The notes under the pieces were generated by a model. It did not search any database, was not told where the DNA came from, and saw nothing but the letters and a program-made list of their open reading frames with translations. From NCBI GenBank assembly GCA_947448675.1, contig CANFOR010000189.1, forward strand, positions 1-5,506: a DNA stretch of 5,506 nucleotides. The letters are read 5' to 3'. The translations under genes were made by a program, and so were the position numbers. Positions 5,123-5,506 of the stretch are shown piece by piece (within the stretch, counting starts at the first letter, position 1; each line of letters begins with the position of its first letter). This DNA comes from Betaproteobacteria bacterium (GTDB lineage: Bacteria; Pseudomonadota; Gammaproteobacteria; Burkholderiales; Burkholderiaceae_C).

Positions 5123-5506
5123 ATGCCCATGCTCACGCCCACACCCACCACCGCTCTGCACCACTCCACCCGCCTCGACCCTTGGCTCACCCGCTTGCTG
5201 CTGCTCACCGCACTGGGCTCGCTGCTGCTGCGCGTGGCCGTGGCAGCGAGCTTTCCCATTACCGGCGACGAAGCCTTTTTTTACGCGTGGAGCGTGCCGC
5301 TCAGCTGGGGCAGCACCGACCACCCGCCCATGGTGGCCTGGTGGATGGCCGCGCTGGAGTGGCTGCTGGGCAAAAGCACGTTTGCGATTCGCCTGCCCGC
5401 CACCCTGCTGCCGCTGGCGGTGGGCGCGGCCATGTGGTGGGGCCTTACGGTCAACACCACAGGCACAGCGGGGCCGCAGCAGCGCGAGCGCGCCGCCTGG
5501 GCCGTA
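5123..5506 (+). CDS. GT39/ArnT-like membrane glycosyltransferase, 3' end cut by the window
   Basis: This is the start of an integral membrane GT-C glycosyltransferase that would move a sugar from a polyprenyl-phosphate carrier to a lipid or protein acceptor on the outer face of the cytoplasmic membrane. The 128 visible residues show a first membrane segment at about 22-42. The first external loop carries the acidic pair D49-E50 in PITGDEAFFYAW, the usual GT-C catalytic/metal site, followed by the diagnostic DHPPMVAWW (66-74) seen in ArnT/PMT-like proteins. A further hydrophobic segment lies near 86-106. The ATG at 5123 is chosen as the first in frame; a second ATG two codons later is equally possible. 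Neither has a Shine-Dalgarno sequence. The short N-terminus is rich in Thr and Pro. The gene is divergent from the operon, sharing the 51-bp intergenic region. Full-length relatives are about 500-600 residues. The family is clear; the sugar and acceptor are not. Confidence 0.87.
   Translation, partial: MPMLTPTPTTALHHSTRLDPWLTRLLLLTALGSLLLRVAVAASFPITGDEAFFYAWSVPLSWGSTDHPPMVAWWMAALEWLLGKSTFAIRLPATLLPLAVGAAMWWGLTVNTTGTAGPQQRERAAWAV

Noticed and set aside
5105..5125. Leaderless transcript for the GT39-like gene
   Set aside because: A TATAAC at 5105 and the missing ribosome site hint at it, but there is no -35 match and a start site cannot be read from sequence, so it is mentioned only as a possibility in the promoter entry.
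5072..5323. N-terminal extension of the CMD-like gene (84 extra codons)
   Set aside because: It is low-complexity, lies opposite the GT39-like coding sequence, and precedes a clear signal peptide with its own ATG and AGGAG.

Overview
The window is GC-rich and densely coded, with gene ends that touch or overlap. The gene set is a TetR regulator, a bacterial acyl-CoA-binding protein, a PHA-granule-type protein, a PF10023 aminopeptidase, a MopB-type molybdoenzyme and a GT39-like membrane protein. Together with the residue style, this suggests a betaproteobacterium of the Burkholderiales, most likely Comamonadaceae (Rhodoferax/Polaromonas/Acidovorax-like). The assignment is an inference from gene families and composition; there is no rRNA or other marker gene here.

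Layout: (1) bases 1-847, plus strand: the end of a TetR/AcrR-family repressor, then after 30 bp a small acyl-CoA-binding protein. (2) bases 844-5071, minus strand: a compact four-gene run. In transcription order it holds an exported carboxymuconolactone-decarboxylase-fold protein without the usual CXXC, a molybdopterin/[4Fe-4S] oxidoreductase, an exported HExxH aminopeptidase and a PHA-system protein. The junctions are +6 bp, -4 bp (ATGA) and +5 bp, so it is almost certainly one operon. (3) bases 5072-5122: a 51-bp divergent intergenic region containing a perfect 15-bp palindrome. (4) bases 5123-5506, plus strand: the start of a GT39/ArnT-like integral membrane glycosyltransferase, cut by the window end.

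How they fit together: the TetR-ACBP pair and the PHA-system gene meet tail to tail and share a TTAA stop palindrome, and both sides point to acyl-CoA/storage-polymer metabolism. The molybdoenzyme has no Tat signal and no partner electron-transfer subunit in the window, so its substrate cannot be named. The operon mixes two exported proteins with two cytoplasmic ones, and no shared pathway is evident from sequence alone. The most unusual sequence-level items are a pair of AT-rich GCTA-N9-TAGC repeats lying in frame inside the aminopeptidase gene, and two odd-centred palindromes at the two regulatory junctions. There is no CRISPR array, tRNA, rRNA or insertion sequence, and no gene-free stretch longer than about 50 bases. 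I see no clear case for a wholly new system; the operon of an uncharacterised molybdoenzyme with a non-CXXC exported CMD protein is the closest candidate.
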